Part shown: positions 28,032 to 39,227 of the stretch, piece after piece
Position numbering within the stretch: position 1 is the stretch's first letter
Layout: the number at the start of each line of letters is the position of its first letter
Source of the DNA: Microbacterium commune
GTDB lineage: Bacteria; Actinomycetota; Actinomycetes; Actinomycetales; Microbacteriaceae
NCBI RefSeq assembly: GCF_014836945.1
Contig: NZ_JACSPX010000003.1
Span: 408,707 to 472,706, forward strand
Length of the DNA stretch: 64,000 nt
Reading direction: 5' to 3'
Program-made: the position numbers and the translations under genes
The notes under the pieces: model-generated
Seen by the model: the letters and a program-made list of their open reading frames with translations, nothing else
Database searches by the model: none
What the model was told of the DNA's origin: nothing

Positions 28032-28967
28032 ATGTATAAGGAGGGGATCGCGATCTCGACGACATCGCAGACCGCCGCGATTCATCACTCGCTCGGTCAG
28101 AGGATCCGCGGTTACATCGCCCTCACCAAGCCTCGCGTACTCGAGCTTCTGCTCGTCTCCACCGTTCCGGTGATGTTCCTGGCCGAGGGCGGGATGCCCG
28201 ATCTCTGGCTCGTCATCGCGACCGTCATCGGCGGTGCGATGAGCGCATCCTCGGCGGCCTCGTTCAACATGTACCTCGATCGCGACATCGACGTGCACAT
28301 GAAGCGCACCGAGAACCGGCCGCTCGTGACCGGCGAGGTCTCTCCGCGCGGTGCCCTGGTCTTCTCGTGGGTGCTGGCCGTGGCATCCACCGTCTGGCTG
28401 CTGCTCACGACCAACTGGCTCGCCGCGACGCTCTCGGTGATCGCCATCTTCTTTTACGTCGTGATCTACACGATGATCCTCAAGCGCCGCACCGAGCAGA
28501 ACATCGTCTGGGGCGGCATCGCGGGATGCTTCCCCGTGCTGATCGGCTGGAGCGCCGTCACCGGCTCGCTCGACTGGCCGCCGCTGGTTCTCTTCGTGCT
28601 CGTCTTCCTCTGGACGCCGCCGCACTACTGGCCGCTGTCGATGAAGTACAAGGACGACTACGACGACGTCGACGTGCCGATGCTCGGCGTCACCCGGTCG
28701 GCCTCGCAGGTGGGTCTGCAGGTCATTCTGTACGCGTGGGCGACCGTCGCGTGCTCGCTGCTGCTCGTGCCCGTCGCGCACATGGGACTCGTCTACACCG
28801 TCTCGGCCCTCGTCTTCGGCGGCTGGTTCATCTACGAGTCGCACCGCCTGTACAACCGGGCCGTGCACGGCGACGAGGCGCGGCCGATGCGGGTGTTCCA
28901 CGCGTCGATCACCTACCTGACCCTGATCTTCGTCGCCGTCGCGGTCGACCCGCTGCTGCCGTTCTGA
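28032..28967 (+). CDS. ctaB: Protoheme IX farnesyltransferase (heme O synthase)
   Basis: A 311-aa polytopic UbiA-type prenyltransferase converting heme B to heme O for the aa3 oxidase. The allylic diphosphate-binding motif is [19 protein letters not shown] near residue 78. The second motif region is [20 protein letters not shown] near residue 196. About eight membrane helices are visible. The start is uncertain: ATG 28032 begins MYKEGIAIS, and a perfect AAGGAGG lies inside this reading, six to eight bases before two in-frame ATC codons. Either the leader is about nine bases, or initiation uses a non-standard codon. It converges with ctaA on a strong terminator. Confidence 0.95.
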   Translation: MYKEGIAISTTSQTAAIHHSLGQRIRGYIALTKPRVLELLLVSTVPVMFLAEGGMPDLWLVIATVIGGAMSASSAASFNMYLDRDIDVHMKRTENRPLVTGEVSPRGALVFSWVLAVASTVWLLLTTNWLAATLSVIAIFFYVVIYTMILKRRTEQNIVWGGIAGCFPVLIGWSAVTGSLDWPPLVLFVLVFLWTPPHYWPLSMKYKDDYDDVDVPMLGVTRSASQVGLQVILYAWATVACSLLLVPVAHMGLVYTVSALVFGGWFIYESHRLYNRAVHGDEARPMRVFHASITYLTLIFVAVAVDPLLPF

Positions 28968-28982
28968 TCCTCCGATCGACAT

Positions 28983-29028
28983 CACGAACAGGCCCCCGCC
29001 GGATCCATCCGGCGGGGGCCTGTTCGTG
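28983..29028. terminator. Bidirectional terminator between ctaB and ctaA
   Basis: A 46-base perfect palindrome with 22-bp arms, beginning CACGAACAGGCCCCCGCC and ending in its exact complement GTTCGTG. The central bases are CC. It serves both convergent genes. Confidence 0.85.
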
Positions 29029-29041
29029 GCGGCGAGTCTGG

Positions 29042-30154
29042 TCAGGCCGCGGGCTTCTTCAGTCTGGTGATGACCACGGTGTACGTCGCGGCAGACAGCG
29101 CGGCGAGCACCATGTGGATGCCGACCAGCACCGGGGGCAGACCGGTGCGCGCCTGCAGCACGCCGACGCCGACCTGCACGAGGATCGCGACGACGAGCAC
29201 GAGCATCCACCGGCGCGGCGGCAGCTTCAGCACCCATGCCGACACGGCCAGGATCAGCACGAGGACTGCCAGCACGTAGCCCGGCCAGGCGTGCACGTGG
29301 GCGAGGATGCTGGCGTCGAAGCCCTGCCGCTGGATGTCGATGTCGCCGGAGTGGGGGCCTGAGCCCGTGGTCAGCACGCCGAAGACGATCGTGAGAGCCA
29401 GCGCGACACCGGTGAGATGCGCCGTGATCGAGAACCAGGCCGGAACGGCCGGGATGCGCCTGCCCGGCTGCGCGCGCAGGCGCACGAGGAACAGGGCCGT
29501 GACGCACACGAGAAGCAGGGACACCGTGTAGTGGAAGCCGACGAGGAACGGGTTGAGGCTGCTGATCACCGCGAAGCCGCCGACGACCGCCTGCGCCATC
29601 ACGCCCACCAGCACCACCCACGCCAGGACGGCGAGGTCGCGCCGCTCGGTCGTCTGCCGGAGCGAGTCGACGGCTCCCACCAGCACCGCGAGGAGCAGCA
29701 CGGCGGACATGAGCGCCGCATCCGGAAGACCCAGCGCGGACGCCGCGATGTACACCGCGACCCCTGCGGCGATGCCGCCGAGCGCGAACCAGACGGCGCG
29801 CAGCACCAGTCGGCGTCCGCTGATGACGTGCAGCGTGAGCATGAGCACGGCGAGCGCGAGCAGACCCACGACGCCGGTCATCACCCGATTGCCGAACTCG
29901 ATCGCCCCGTGCACGCCCTGCACCTCGAGGATCGGCACGAGCGACTCCGGCGTGCACAGCGGCCACTCCGTGCAGCCCAGGCCGGAGCCGGTCAGCCGCA
30001 CGGCGCCGCCGGTGCCGATGATCAGCACCTCGGCGGCGAACGACAGCCACGCGAAGACGCGCAGCCGTCGGCCGATCGTCGTCGGCAGCCAGCTCAGGGT
30101 GTCGCCGGGCGTGCGCCTGCGCGGGAGGGTATCCGTAGCGGCGTTGTGGTTCAT
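29042..30154 (-). CDS. ctaA: Heme A synthase (CtaA/Cox15 family)
   Basis: A 370-aa membrane protein with about eight helices oxidising heme O to heme A for cytochrome aa3 oxidase. Heme-ligand histidines can be placed in the even helices: GVHGAIEFGNRVMTG near residue 100, FHYTVSLLLVCV near residue 198, and the second-half ILAHVHAWPGYVLAV near residue 282 and GIHMVLAAL near residue 343. A paired-Cys extracellular loop is suggested by GCTEWPLCTPES near residue 80. The ATG at 30154 has GGAGG five bases upstream. It is divergent from the suf operon. Confidence 0.93.
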   Translation of the reverse strand: MNHNAATDTLPRRRTPGDTLSWLPTTIGRRLRVFAWLSFAAEVLIIGTGGAVRLTGSGLGCTEWPLCTPESLVPILEVQGVHGAIEFGNRVMTGVVGLLALAVLMLTLHVISGRRLVLRAVWFALGGIAAGVAVYIAASALGLPDAALMSAVLLLAVLVGAVDSLRQTTERRDLAVLAWVVLVGVMAQAVVGGFAVISSLNPFLVGFHYTVSLLLVCVTALFLVRLRAQPGRRIPAVPAWFSITAHLTGVALALTIVFGVLTTGSGPHSGDIDIQRQGFDASILAHVHAWPGYVLAVLVLILAVSAWVLKLPPRRWMLVLVVAILVQVGVGVLQARTGLPPVLVGIHMVLAALSAATYTVVITRLKKPAA

Positions 30155-30213
30155 GGTGCCTCCGGTTCGCGGAATCGACAGGCGGGCGCGGCCCGCTCGC
30201 GAGGCGGAACCTG

Positions 30214-30219
30214 TAGAAT
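30214..30219 (+). promoter_or_regulatory. -10 element of the suf operon
   Basis: TAGAAT is the best -10 in the 238-bp ctaA-sufB divergent region. It predicts a start near 30226 and therefore a leader of about 167 bases. Confidence 0.4.
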
Positions 30220-30225
30220 CGGGAT

Positions 30226-30392
30226 TGTGATGAGGGGCGCACACAGCGCGGATTCCCTCACCGACAGTTTAGGCGCGAGTCTCGCGCCGAAGATGAGGGC
30301 CTATGAGCGGCATCCTTTTCCCGAAGACTCGACGGGGAACCGGTGTGCCGGGGCGGATGACACCGTCTGGGCCGTGTTGAGGAGAGTGTGTC
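30226..30392 (+). promoter_or_regulatory. Structured 5' leader of the suf operon
   Basis: Three inverted repeats lie in this leader. The first is GGCGCGA/TCGCGCC (30272-30288, three-base loop), itself enclosed by CCCTCA (30255) and TGAGGG (30294). The second is TTCCC (30318-30322) with GGGAA (30335-30339). The third is GGTGT (30342-30346) with ACACC (30360-30364). The sufB Shine-Dalgarno GAGGAGAG follows. No known riboswitch is recognised. Confidence 0.4.
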
Positions 30393-31811
30393 ATGTCGGA
30401 TGTCCTGATCGACCGCCCGGAACTGGATGGGCTGGGGGTGTACGAGTTCGGCTGGCACGACGCCGATGCCGCCGGAGCCAGCGCGCGCCGCGGTCTCTCC
30501 GAGGACGTCGTGCGCGACATCTCCGCTCTCAAGAACGAGCCGGAGTGGATGCTGAAGACCCGCCTCAAGGGGCTGTCGCTGTTCGACCGCAAGCCGATGC
30601 CCACCTGGGGTGCGGATCTCAGCGACATCGACTTCGACAACATCAAGTACTTCGTCCGCTCCACCGAGAAGCAGGCGCAGAGCTGGGAAGACCTTCCCGA
30701 CGACATCAAGAACACCTACGAGCGTCTCGGCATCCCCGAGGCCGAGCGTCAGCGTCTCGTCGCCGGCGTCGCCGCGCAGTACGAGTCCGAGGTCGTCTAC
30801 CACCAGATCCGTGAGGACCTCGAGGCCCAGGGCGTCATCTTCATGGACACTGACACGGCGCTGCGCGAGCACCCCGAGTTCTTCGAGGAGTACTTCGGCA
30901 CCGTGATCCCGACCGGCGACAACAAGTTCGCCGCGCTCAACACGGCGGTGTGGTCGGGCGGCTCGTTCGTGTACGTGCCCAAGGGCGTTCACGTCGAGAT
31001 CCCGCTGCAGGCGTACTTCCGCATCAACACCGAGAACATGGGTCAGTTCGAGCGGACCCTGATCATCGCCGACGAGGACAGCTACGTCCACTACATCGAG
31101 GGCTGCACCGCCCCGATCTACAAGTCGGACTCGCTGCACTCGGCCGTCGTCGAGATCATCGTGAAGAAGAACGCCCGCGTGCGCTACACGACGATCCAGA
31201 ACTGGTCGAACAACGTCTACAACCTCGTCACCAAGCGCGCGGTCGCCCACGAGGGCGCGACGATGGAGTGGGTCGACGGCAACATCGGCTCCAAGGTGAC
31301 GATGAAGTACCCCTCCATCTACCTGATGGGCGAGCACGCCAAGGGCGAGACCCTGTCGGTCGCCTTCGCCGGTCCCGGTCAGCACCAGGACGCGGGCGCG
31401 AAGATGGTGCACATGGCGCCGTACACGCAGTCGTCGATCGTGTCGAAGTCGATCGCCCGCGGCGGCGGCCGCGCCGGGTACCGCGGCGAGGTCCGCGTGG
31501 ACGCCGCTGCGCACCACTCCGCCAACTCGGTGGTCTGCGACGCGCTTCTCGTCGACACGCAGTCGCGCTCCGACACGTACCCGGCGATCGACATCCGCGT
31601 CGACGATGTCCAGCTCGGTCATGAGGCCACGGTCTCGAAGGTCAGCGAGGAGCAGCTCTTCTACCTGCAGTCCCGCGGCATCGAGGAGACCGAGGCGATG
31701 GCGATGATCGTGCGCGGGTTCATCGAGCCCATCGCACGCGAGCTGCCCATGGAGTACGCGATGGAACTGAACAAGCTCATCGAGATGGGCATGGAAGGAT
31801 CGGTCGGCTGA
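30393..31811 (+). CDS. sufB: Fe-S cluster scaffold protein SufB
   Basis: A 472-aa core subunit of the SufBCD scaffold that assembles Fe-S clusters in the cytosol. The [20 protein letters not shown] segment near residue 195 and the parallel beta-helix core are typical. The candidate cluster/sulfur-acceptor Cys lies in [16 protein letters not shown] near residue 235, and [20 protein letters not shown] near residue 370 lies at the SufB-SufD interface. ATG 30393 is preceded by GAGGAGAG. It is the first gene of sufB-sufD-Rieske-sufC-sufT. No intein interrupts it, unlike in some mycobacteria. Confidence 0.97.
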   Translation: MSDVLIDRPELDGLGVYEFGWHDADAAGASARRGLSEDVVRDISALKNEPEWMLKTRLKGLSLFDRKPMPTWGADLSDIDFDNIKYFVRSTEKQAQSWEDLPDDIKNTYERLGIPEAERQRLVAGVAAQYESEVVYHQIREDLEAQGVIFMDTDTALREHPEFFEEYFGTVIPTGDNKFAALNTAVWSGGSFVYVPKGVHVEIPLQAYFRINTENMGQFERTLIIADEDSYVHYIEGCTAPIYKSDSLHSAVVEIIVKKNARVRYTTIQNWSNNVYNLVTKRAVAHEGATMEWVDGNIGSKVTMKYPSIYLMGEHAKGETLSVAFAGPGQHQDAGAKMVHMAPYTQSSIVSKSIARGGGRAGYRGEVRVDAAAHHSANSVVCDALLVDTQSRSDTYPAIDIRVDDVQLGHEATVSKVSEEQLFYLQSRGIEETEAMAMIVRGFIEPIARELPMEYAMELNKLIEMGMEGSVG

Positions 31812-33007
31812 TGACGGCCCCCACCCAGGCGCCCGAGCTGGCGCCGCAGACGAACGCGCACATCGACCCTGCCGCGCAGGTCGCGAGCGCCGGCTTCGTG
31901 CCGGTGCAGACCCGCTCCGAGCGTCCGAGGTCGTTCGACCCGGACGACTTCGGCGTTCCGACCGGCCGTGAGGTCAACTGGAAGCACACCCCCGTCGCGC
32001 AGATGAAGACGCTGTTCGACACCGCAGCCGCGAGCGACGCGGTCACCTACACCTTCAGCCACGAGCAGTACGTCAGCGCGCCGCTCGCGCACGGCGCCTC
32101 GCCGCGGGGCGAGTTCTTCGTCCCGGAGGACGTCGTCTCGGCCGTGGCATGGCAGGGTGCGGCCGAGGCGCTGCACCTCAGCATCCCGGCCGATGAGGAG
32201 GTCGCAGAGCCGATCGTCGTGACGATCGACGGCAGCGGCGGCCGCGCTGACGCGCACCTCGTGATCGAGGCCGGACGCCACAGCGTCGCCACCGTCGTGC
32301 TGCAGCACGGCGGTACGGCGGAGTACGCGCAGAACGTCGAGATCATCGTGCGCGACGGCGCGAAGCTCAAGGTCGTGACCGTGCAGCGCTGGGAGGACGA
32401 CGCGGTGCACGCGGCCGCCCACCAGGCGCGCGTCGACCGCGACGCCGAGCTCACGCACATCGTGGTCAGCCTCGGCGGCGGCGTCGTGCGTGTGAACCCG
32501 AACGTCGAGCTCGCGGGCACCGGGTCGCACGGCTACCTGTACGGGCTGTCGTTCGCCGACTCCGGCCAGCACCTGGAGAGCCAGGTCTACCTGCACCACA
32601 AGGGTGCGCACACCACGGGCGATGTGCTGTACAAGGGCGCGCTGCACGGTCAGAGCGCGCACAGCGTCTGGATCGGCGACGTGCTGATCGGACCGGACGC
32701 GACCGGCACCGACTCGTACGAGGCGAACCGCAACCTCGTACTCACCGAGGGCGCCCGCGCCGACTCGATCCCGAACCTCGAGATCCAGACCGGCGACATC
32801 GCCGGGGCGGGACACGCGAGTGCGACGGGTCGCTTCGACGACGAGCAGCTGTTCTACCTGCAGGCGCGAGGCATCTCCGAGGAGGAGGCGCGCCGCCTGG
32901 TCGTGTTCGGCTTCCTCACCGAGGTCGTGCAGCGCATCGGCATCCCGACGCTGCAGGACGAGCTGACCGCCGCGCTCGAGGCCGAGCTCGAGGCGGTGAC
33001 CCGATGA
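31811..33007 (+). CDS. sufD: Fe-S cluster assembly protein SufD
   Basis: A 398-aa SufB paralogue forming the SufBC2D complex. The beta-helix domain runs through the middle. The C-terminal ATGRFDDEQLFYLQARGISEEEARRLV motif region (residues ~338-364) is shared with SufB and binds SufC. The conserved acidic/His interface lies near HHKGAHTTGDVLYKGALHG (residues ~259-277). ATG overlaps the sufB stop (TGATG) and its own stop overlaps the ferredoxin start, so expression is coupled. Confidence 0.96.
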   Translation: MTAPTQAPELAPQTNAHIDPAAQVASAGFVPVQTRSERPRSFDPDDFGVPTGREVNWKHTPVAQMKTLFDTAAASDAVTYTFSHEQYVSAPLAHGASPRGEFFVPEDVVSAVAWQGAAEALHLSIPADEEVAEPIVVTIDGSGGRADAHLVIEAGRHSVATVVLQHGGTAEYAQNVEIIVRDGAKLKVVTVQRWEDDAVHAAAHQARVDRDAELTHIVVSLGGGVVRVNPNVELAGTGSHGYLYGLSFADSGQHLESQVYLHHKGAHTTGDVLYKGALHGQSAHSVWIGDVLIGPDATGTDSYEANRNLVLTEGARADSIPNLEIQTGDIAGAGHASATGRFDDEQLFYLQARGISEEEARRLVVFGFLTEVVQRIGIPTLQDELTAALEAELEAVTR

Positions 33008-33330
33008 GCGCACAGCGCGCCTGCAGTGTCAGCGAGCTGGAGCAGGACACGCCGCTGCGCGTCGAGCTCGACGGCATCGCGATCTCGATCGTTAAGGACA
33101 GCGACGACGAGATCCACGCGATCGGCGACCGCTGCACGCACGGCGACATCTCGCTCTCCGAGGGGTTCGTGGAAGGCAAGACGCTGGAGTGCTGGGCCCA
33201 CGGCTCGGCGTTCTCGCTCGAGACCGGCCACCCCCTCAACCTCCCCGCTTACGAGCCCGTCCCGGTGTTCGTCGTCGAGATCGACGGTGACGACGTGCTC
33301 ATCGACCCCACTGTCACTAAGGAAGTCTGA
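33004..33330 (+). CDS. Rieske [2Fe-2S] ferredoxin (non-heme iron oxygenase ferredoxin type)
   Basis: A 108-aa soluble Rieske protein. The cluster ligands are Cys and His in DRCTHGDISLSEG near residue 43 and Cys and His in LECWAHGSAFSLETG near residue 63. It has no membrane anchor. Such a gene lies between sufD and sufC in many actinobacterial suf operons, where it may supply electrons or be a client; its exact role is not established. The ATG overlaps the sufD stop by four bases. Confidence 0.94.
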   Translation: MSAQRACSVSELEQDTPLRVELDGIAISIVKDSDDEIHAIGDRCTHGDISLSEGFVEGKTLECWAHGSAFSLETGHPLNLPAYEPVPVFVVEIDGDDVLIDPTVTKEV

Positions 33331-34101
<771 letters not shown>

Positions 34102-34110
34102 GCTGGGAGC

Positions 34111-34440
34111 ATGACCGCGACGCTCAGCCCCGAGAAGTTCGACGAGGTCACCGAGGCTCTCAAGGACGTGATGGATCCCGAGCTCGGGATCAACGTCGTC
34201 GATCTCGGCCTCATCTACGATCTCTCGTGGGACGACGAGAACGACGCACTCGTGATCCACATGACGCTGACCAGCGCCGGATGCCCGCTCACCGACGTTC
34301 TCGAGGAGCAGACCGCCCAGGCGCTGGACTCGGTCGTCGAGCAGTTCCGGATCAACTGGGTGTGGATGCCGCCGTGGGGCCCGGAGCGGATCACGGACGA
34401 CGGGCGCGACATGATGCGCGCCCTCGGGTTCGCGATCTGA
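34111..34440 (+). CDS. sufT: SufT/MIP18-type metal-sulfur cluster assembly factor
   Basis: A 109-aa DUF59 protein. DPELGINVVDLGLIYDL near residue 22 and the conserved Cys in TLTSAGCPLTDVLEEQ near residue 59 are the family motifs. MIP18-type proteins help deliver or mature Fe-S clusters on client proteins. It is the last suf gene. No sufS cysteine desulfurase or sufU follows, so sulfur must come from an enzyme encoded elsewhere. Confidence 0.92.
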   Translation: MTATLSPEKFDEVTEALKDVMDPELGINVVDLGLIYDLSWDDENDALVIHMTLTSAGCPLTDVLEEQTAQALDSVVEQFRINWVWMPPWGPERITDDGRDMMRALGFAI

Positions 34441-34594
34441 GCTGACGGGCGTCGGCGACTGGGTCGAGGTCGACAAGATCTGCCGACCCACGCTGTAGGT
34501 GTCGGCGTGCGCCGCCTGGGATCTTCTCAATACTGTGGGAATCGACAACGTGACAGCCGCTTCGGTGCACGTAACCCACGACCTCGGAGGATCC

Positions 34595-35197
34595 ATGGCT
34601 CCCGACCGCCGTCCGCTCAGCGCTGATCTGGCGCGCATCGCCGTCTTCGCCGCACTGGTGATCGTGCTCGGCACGGTGATGGTGCCGCTGCCGAGCGGTG
34701 TTCCGATCACCGGTCAGACGCTCGGCGTCATGCTCGCCGGACTCGTGCTCGGCGCGCGCCGTGCGCCGCTGTCGGTGCTGCTCATGCTCGCACTCGCGGC
34801 GATCGGACTCCCGGTGCTGGCCGGGGGACGCGGTGGGCTCGGAGCCTTCGTCGGGCCGACCGCCGGATACATGGCGGGCTGGGTCGTCGGGGCGGTCGTG
34901 ATCGGCCTGATCGCGCACAGTGGGCGCTTCACCTGGTGGCGTGCGGCCACCGGATCCCTCGTCGGCGGCATCATCGTCGTCTACCTCTTCGGGATCCCGG
35001 TGCAGGCCGCTGTCACCGGCGTGCCGCTCGACCTGACGGCGCTGTCGACCGTCGCCTTCCTTCCCGGCGACCTGATCAAGGCGACGCTGGCGACCGTGCT
35101 CGCGGTCGCGCTCCACCGGGCGTACCCCCGGGCCTTCCCGGCGGGAGTCGCCGCGCCTGCGCGAGCTGTCGGCGCCACTCCCGTCCCCGCGCGGTGA
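34595..35197 (+). CDS. bioY: Biotin transporter BioY (ECF S component)
   Basis: A 200-aa membrane protein with about six helices, the biotin-binding S subunit of an ECF importer. GVPITGQTLGVMLAGLVLG near residue 32 and GGLGAFVGPTAGYMAGW near residue 80 are the BioY signature regions. ATG 34595 has GGAGG four bases upstream. A TACTGT hexamer about 60 bases upstream is a possible -10. I see no clear BioQ or BirA site. The stop overlaps the bioM start (GTGA). Confidence 0.95.
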   Translation: MAPDRRPLSADLARIAVFAALVIVLGTVMVPLPSGVPITGQTLGVMLAGLVLGARRAPLSVLLMLALAAIGLPVLAGGRGGLGAFVGPTAGYMAGWVVGAVVIGLIAHSGRFTWWRAATGSLVGGIIVVYLFGIPVQAAVTGVPLDLTALSTVAFLPGDLIKATLATVLAVALHRAYPRAFPAGVAAPARAVGATPVPAR

Positions 35198-35874
35198 CGA
35201 CCGCTCACATCGCCTTCGAGGACGTGTCCTACGTCGTCGACGATGCTCCGATCCTGCGTGGCGTCACGACCCGATTGACCGCGTCACGCACGGCGGTGAT
35301 CGGCGCCAACGGCTCGGGGAAGTCGACGTTCGCCCGCATGATCAACGGGCTGCGTCAGCCGACCTCCGGCTCCGTCCGCGTGCTGGGACTCGACCCGGCG
35401 GCCGATGCCGCGAGGGTGCGCTCGCGGGTGGGGTTCGTGTTCACCAACCCCGAGGCTCAGATCCTCATGCCGACACCAGCCGAGGATCTCGCGCTCTCTC
35501 TCGGCTCCCTGCCGCGAGCGATGCGCACGCTGCGCGTCGCGCGGATCCTCGAGCAGTACGGGCTGGCCGGGCGGGGCGATCAGCCCGTCTCCGAGCTCTC
35601 GGGCGGCCAGCGACAGCTGCTGGCGCTGGCTGCGGTGCTGTGCACCGATCCCCGGCTGGTCGTCGCGGATGAGCCGACCACGCTGCTCGATCTGCGCAAC
35701 GCCCGCCGGATCGCCGACCTGCTGCTCACGCTGCCGGTGCCGGTCGTGATCGTCACACACGACCTGGAGCTGGCGGGGCGCTGCGACGCGGCGGTGCTCT
35801 TCGACGGTGGGCGCGTGGTCGAGATGGGGGAGCCGCCAGCCGTGATCGAGACGTATCGGCGGATCAGCGCGTGA
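35194..35874 (+). CDS. bioM: Energy-coupling ABC ATPase, BioM type
   Basis: A 226-aa ATPase of the biotin ECF transporter. Walker A is GANGSGKST near residue 36. The Q-loop region FVFTNPEAQILMPTPAEDL carries the NPEAQ form typical of ECF A components. The signature is ELSGGQRQLLALAAVL near residue 134 and Walker B LVVADEPTTLLD near residue 155. The GTG start overlaps the bioY stop, and its stop overlaps bioN, so the three are one coupled operon. Confidence 0.94.
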   Translation: MTTAHIAFEDVSYVVDDAPILRGVTTRLTASRTAVIGANGSGKSTFARMINGLRQPTSGSVRVLGLDPAADAARVRSRVGFVFTNPEAQILMPTPAEDLALSLGSLPRAMRTLRVARILEQYGLAGRGDQPVSELSGGQRQLLALAAVLCTDPRLVVADEPTTLLDLRNARRIADLLLTLPVPVVIVTHDLELAGRCDAAVLFDGGRVVEMGEPPAVIETYRRISA

Positions 35875-36467
35875 TCTCCCTGTATCGGGCCGGCGACAGC
35901 ATCCTGCACCGGATCCCCGCCGGGTGGAAGCTTCTCGCGCTGGCGATCTGCGCGCTGGCCATCTCGATTACGCGTCTGCCCACGACCGGGACCATCGTGC
36001 TGCTCGGTGCGGCCACGACCGTGCTGCTCTCGACCGGCGCTGGCCTGCGGGGGACAGCTCTGGCCTGGTGGCGGCTGCGCTGGCTGATCGTCGTGCTGGG
36101 CGGCGCACTGGTCGTCTTCGTCGACGTCACCGCCGCGGTGCAGAGCACCGGCAGGGTGGTGGCCATGCTCCTGCTGGCGGAGGCGGTGACGAGGACCACT
36201 AGGACGGGCGACCCGCTCGACGTGCTGCGCCGGCTGTTCCGTCCGCTGCGCGTGTTCGGCGTGGATCCCGAGACCCCGGCTCTCGCCGTCTCGCTGACGA
36301 TCACGATGGTGCCCGTGCTCGCCGGCCTCCTCGAGCAGGTGCGCGACGCGCAGCGCGCGAGGGGAGTGCGGCTCGGTGTGCGGGCCGCCGTGCCCCTGCT
36401 CGTGCTCGCGATGAAGCACGCCGACGACGTGGGCGATGCGCTCACCGCGCGAGGGCTCGCCCGCTGA
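35871..36467 (+). CDS. bioN: Energy-coupling factor T component, BioN type
   Basis: A 198-aa membrane protein with about five helices linking BioY to BioM. The two short cytoplasmic coupling motifs are visible as DAQRARG near residue 160 and ALTARGL near residue 191. The N-terminal SLYRAGDSILHRIPAGWKL is typical of the T family. GTG 35871 overlaps the bioM stop. The short length matches dedicated biotin systems rather than group II ECF T proteins. Confidence 0.92.
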   Translation: MISLYRAGDSILHRIPAGWKLLALAICALAISITRLPTTGTIVLLGAATTVLLSTGAGLRGTALAWWRLRWLIVVLGGALVVFVDVTAAVQSTGRVVAMLLLAEAVTRTTRTGDPLDVLRRLFRPLRVFGVDPETPALAVSLTITMVPVLAGLLEQVRDAQRARGVRLGVRAAVPLLVLAMKHADDVGDALTARGLAR

Positions 36468-36539
36468 CCTCACGGGCCGGCCGTGGGGCGGGGGCGCGGG
36501 CGTCCTCCCATCCTGAAAGGCCCCGCATCGCCCGCGAAC

Positions 36540-36545
36540 TATACT
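36540..36545 (+). promoter_or_regulatory. -10 element of the ABC-F gene
   Basis: TATACT, the closest match to the TATAAT consensus in this region. It predicts a start near 36552 and a leader of about 42 bases. Confidence 0.45.
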
Positions 36546-36593
36546 GGGAGGCTGGCCCCTCGGCCGCTCTCCCCTCTACGAACGGATACCGCT

Positions 36594-38192
<1,599 letters not shown>

Positions 38193-38223
38193 GGCGCTCG
38201 CCTGAGCCCCCGACGGCCGCAGG

Positions 38224-39033
38224 TCAGCGTGTCGCGGAGTCGAGCAGTGCGTCCTCGTCGTCGGCATCCCGGTCGCGGCGACGCGGCTGGCGGGTCGGCA
38301 GCTCTCCGGCATCCTCCTTCGCCTTCACGATCTCGATGCGGATGACGTAGCCGATGAAGGCGAAGCCCATCACCGCGAACAGGATCCACTGGATCGCGTA
38401 CGACAGATGCGGGCCGGGGTCGTCGGTGGGGGAGGTGAACCCGCCCAGAGCGGATGCCGCGGCCGGATCCTCGGAGACGAGCTGTCCGTAGGCGCTCGTC
38501 ACGAGCGCCGGATTCACCCGCTCGGCGATCGTGGGGAGATGGATCGTGGGCACCTGCCCAGCCGGCGCACTGCGACCCGACGAGGGCAGGCGCTCGCCCG
38601 GACGCAGCCGCACCACCACGGTGCTCTCGCCCGCGGGGGGCGCGGGAACCGTCTTCGGAACGGCGTCCTCGCCCGACGAGATCCAGCCGCGGTCGACCAG
38701 CAGCACCAGGCCGCTCTCATCCCGGAAGGGCACCAGCACCTCGAACGCGCTCGTGCCGCCGTGCGGACGGTTGCGCACGAGAAGCTGCTGGTCGGCGAGG
38801 TACTCCCCGCGCAGCAGCACCGGATGCCACTCGTCGGCCGGCGCGAGCGCTGCGTCGTCACCGAGCAGCTCGGCGACGGGCACCGGCTCCGCGTCGTAGT
38901 TGCGCTCGACCAGCGCGATCTGCTCCGCACGCGCCTCGTTGCGGTCGAACTGCCACTGCGACAGGAAGGCGCATGCGATCGCGAAGCCGATCGCGACGAG
39001 CAGGTATATGCCCCAGCGCATCAGACGGCTCAC
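38224..39033 (-). CDS. SURF1 family cytochrome oxidase biogenesis protein
   Basis: A 269-aa protein with an N-terminal helix (MRWGIYLLVAIGFAIACAFL) and a C-terminal helix (IQWILFAVMGFAFIGYVI) flanking an extracytoplasmic domain, the SURF1 layout. WQFDRNEAR near residue 30 and the LLVDRGWISSGED segment near residue 119 are family motifs. It aids heme A insertion or assembly of cytochrome aa3 oxidase, fitting ctaA and ctaB elsewhere in the window. GTG 39033 overlaps the upstream small gene (GTGA). The C-terminal tail is charged. Confidence 0.92.
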   Translation of the reverse strand: MSRLMRWGIYLLVAIGFAIACAFLSQWQFDRNEARAEQIALVERNYDAEPVPVAELLGDDAALAPADEWHPVLLRGEYLADQQLLVRNRPHGGTSAFEVLVPFRDESGLVLLVDRGWISSGEDAVPKTVPAPPAGESTVVVRLRPGERLPSSGRSAPAGQVPTIHLPTIAERVNPALVTSAYGQLVSEDPAAASALGGFTSPTDDPGPHLSYAIQWILFAVMGFAFIGYVIRIEIVKAKEDAGELPTRQPRRRDRDADDEDALLDSATR

Positions 39034-39227
39034 GCGGGCATCCCCTCGTGCACGGTGACGGGGAAGTCCCTCGCCCGGAGATAGTCGCTCAGGAACCCCA
39101 CGTGCGCGTCGCAGGCGAGCCAGATCTTGCGTCGGTCCTCGGCGTGGATGCGCGGGTTGCGCCAGACGATGTGGTGGGTGGCGCGTTCTCGGCATTCCGC
39201 CCGCGCGCACTCGAGCTCGGCTGTCAT
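39030..39227 (-). CDS. Small Cys/His-rich conserved actinobacterial protein
   Basis: A 65-aa protein between DUF3099 and SURF1, overlapping both by four bases. Cys residues in ECARAECRERATHH and a late LACDAHVGFL form a possible zinc-binding set C-x4-C...C-x2-H. It ends in DFPVTVHEGMPA. No named family is recognised. Its fixed place between a DUF3099 gene and SURF1 suggests a link to respiratory chain assembly, which is inference only. Confidence 0.8.
   Translation of the reverse strand: MTAELECARAECRERATHHIVWRNPRIHAEDRRKIWLACDAHVGFLSDYLRARDFPVTVHEGMPA

Noticed and set aside
30227..30815. A leaderless small ORF (GTG 30227) overlapping sufB
   Set aside because: It uses rare codons including TTA, has no homology, and runs into the sufB gene in another frame. 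I treat the region as leader RNA.
34441..34490. Terminator after sufT
   Set aside because: Only short, competing 5-6 bp stems (GTCGGC/GCCGAC, GGTCG/CGACC) and no T-run. Not convincing enough to annotate.
34530..34595. BioQ or BirA operator upstream of bioY
   Set aside because: No palindrome matching known biotin regulator sites; only a TACTGT -10-like hexamer is visible.
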